From the NCBI GenBank assembly GCA_019242465.1, contig JAFAVL010000773.1, forward strand, positions 1 to 5,647: a stretch of 5,647 nt of DNA. Direction: 5' to 3'. The stretch's first letter is position 1. Every line of letters begins with the position of its first letter. The notes below the pieces were generated by a model. The model had not been told where the DNA came from. It did no database searches and was given only the letters and a program-made list of their open reading frames with translations. Source of the stretch: Chroococcidiopsidaceae cyanobacterium CP_BM_RX_35 (lineage in GTDB: Bacteria > Cyanobacteriota > Cyanobacteriia > Cyanobacteriales > Chroococcidiopsidaceae). Made by a program: the position numbers and the translations under genes. Shown here one piece after another: positions 5,615 to 5,647 of this stretch.

Positions 5615-5647
5615 GTTTATTGTTCCGTTGCTAAGAAAACCCCTATA

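Noticed and set aside
1..5647. CRISPR array, tRNA or rRNA
   Set aside because: No regularly spaced repeats, no cloverleaf-like sequence and no rRNA-like stretch were seen on either strand.

Overview
The window looks like accessory DNA of a cyanobacterium, probably a plasmid or a plasmid-derived island. Two HIP1-type octamers (GCGATCGC at 1549-1556 and 4597-4604), the cyanobacterial flavour of the proteins and an IS200/IS605-type right end of a kind common in these genomes all point that way. GC content is moderate, and Shine-Dalgarno sequences are weak or absent at most starts. No tRNA, rRNA or CRISPR array is visible. The organism and replicon type are inferred, not shown.

Left part (1-2200), a plasmid-maintenance-like block on the + strand. 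A 5'-incomplete gene (to 771) resembles the middle and C-terminal part of ParB/KorB-type partition proteins. It is followed by a 306-residue DNA-binding-like protein of a family often met on cyanobacterial plasmids (904-1824), which carries a striking 23-bp palindrome inside its coding sequence (1281-1303). A translationally coupled paralogue (1824-2219) has an internal duplication of the shared helix. This paralogue is cut short where it runs into the last codons and terminal repeat of an IS6-family element (about 2193-2298).

Middle part (2386-4000), cargo-like genes. There is an intact tandem-domain GNAT acetyltransferase (+), then a solo right end of a TnpB-type IS200/IS605 element (-) with strong hairpins. 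A secreted single-domain cupin (-) follows.

Right part (4040-5614), insertion sequences. A DDE transposase of IS5/IS4-like type is split into two frames by a +1 shift at a TTT-C site and is followed by a rho-independent-like terminator. It sits between two copies of a perfect 19-bp inverted repeat (4040-4058 and 5203-5221). Beyond it is the N-terminal third of an IS6-family transposase on the - strand, with its terminal repeat at 5602-5614.

The window therefore shows a partition-like gene cluster worn down and reassorted by at least three IS families. I see no complete novel defence or metabolic system. The most interesting unexplained signals are the palindrome inside the ParB-associated gene, the duplicated and broken paralogue, and the perfect inverted repeat around the frameshifted transposase.
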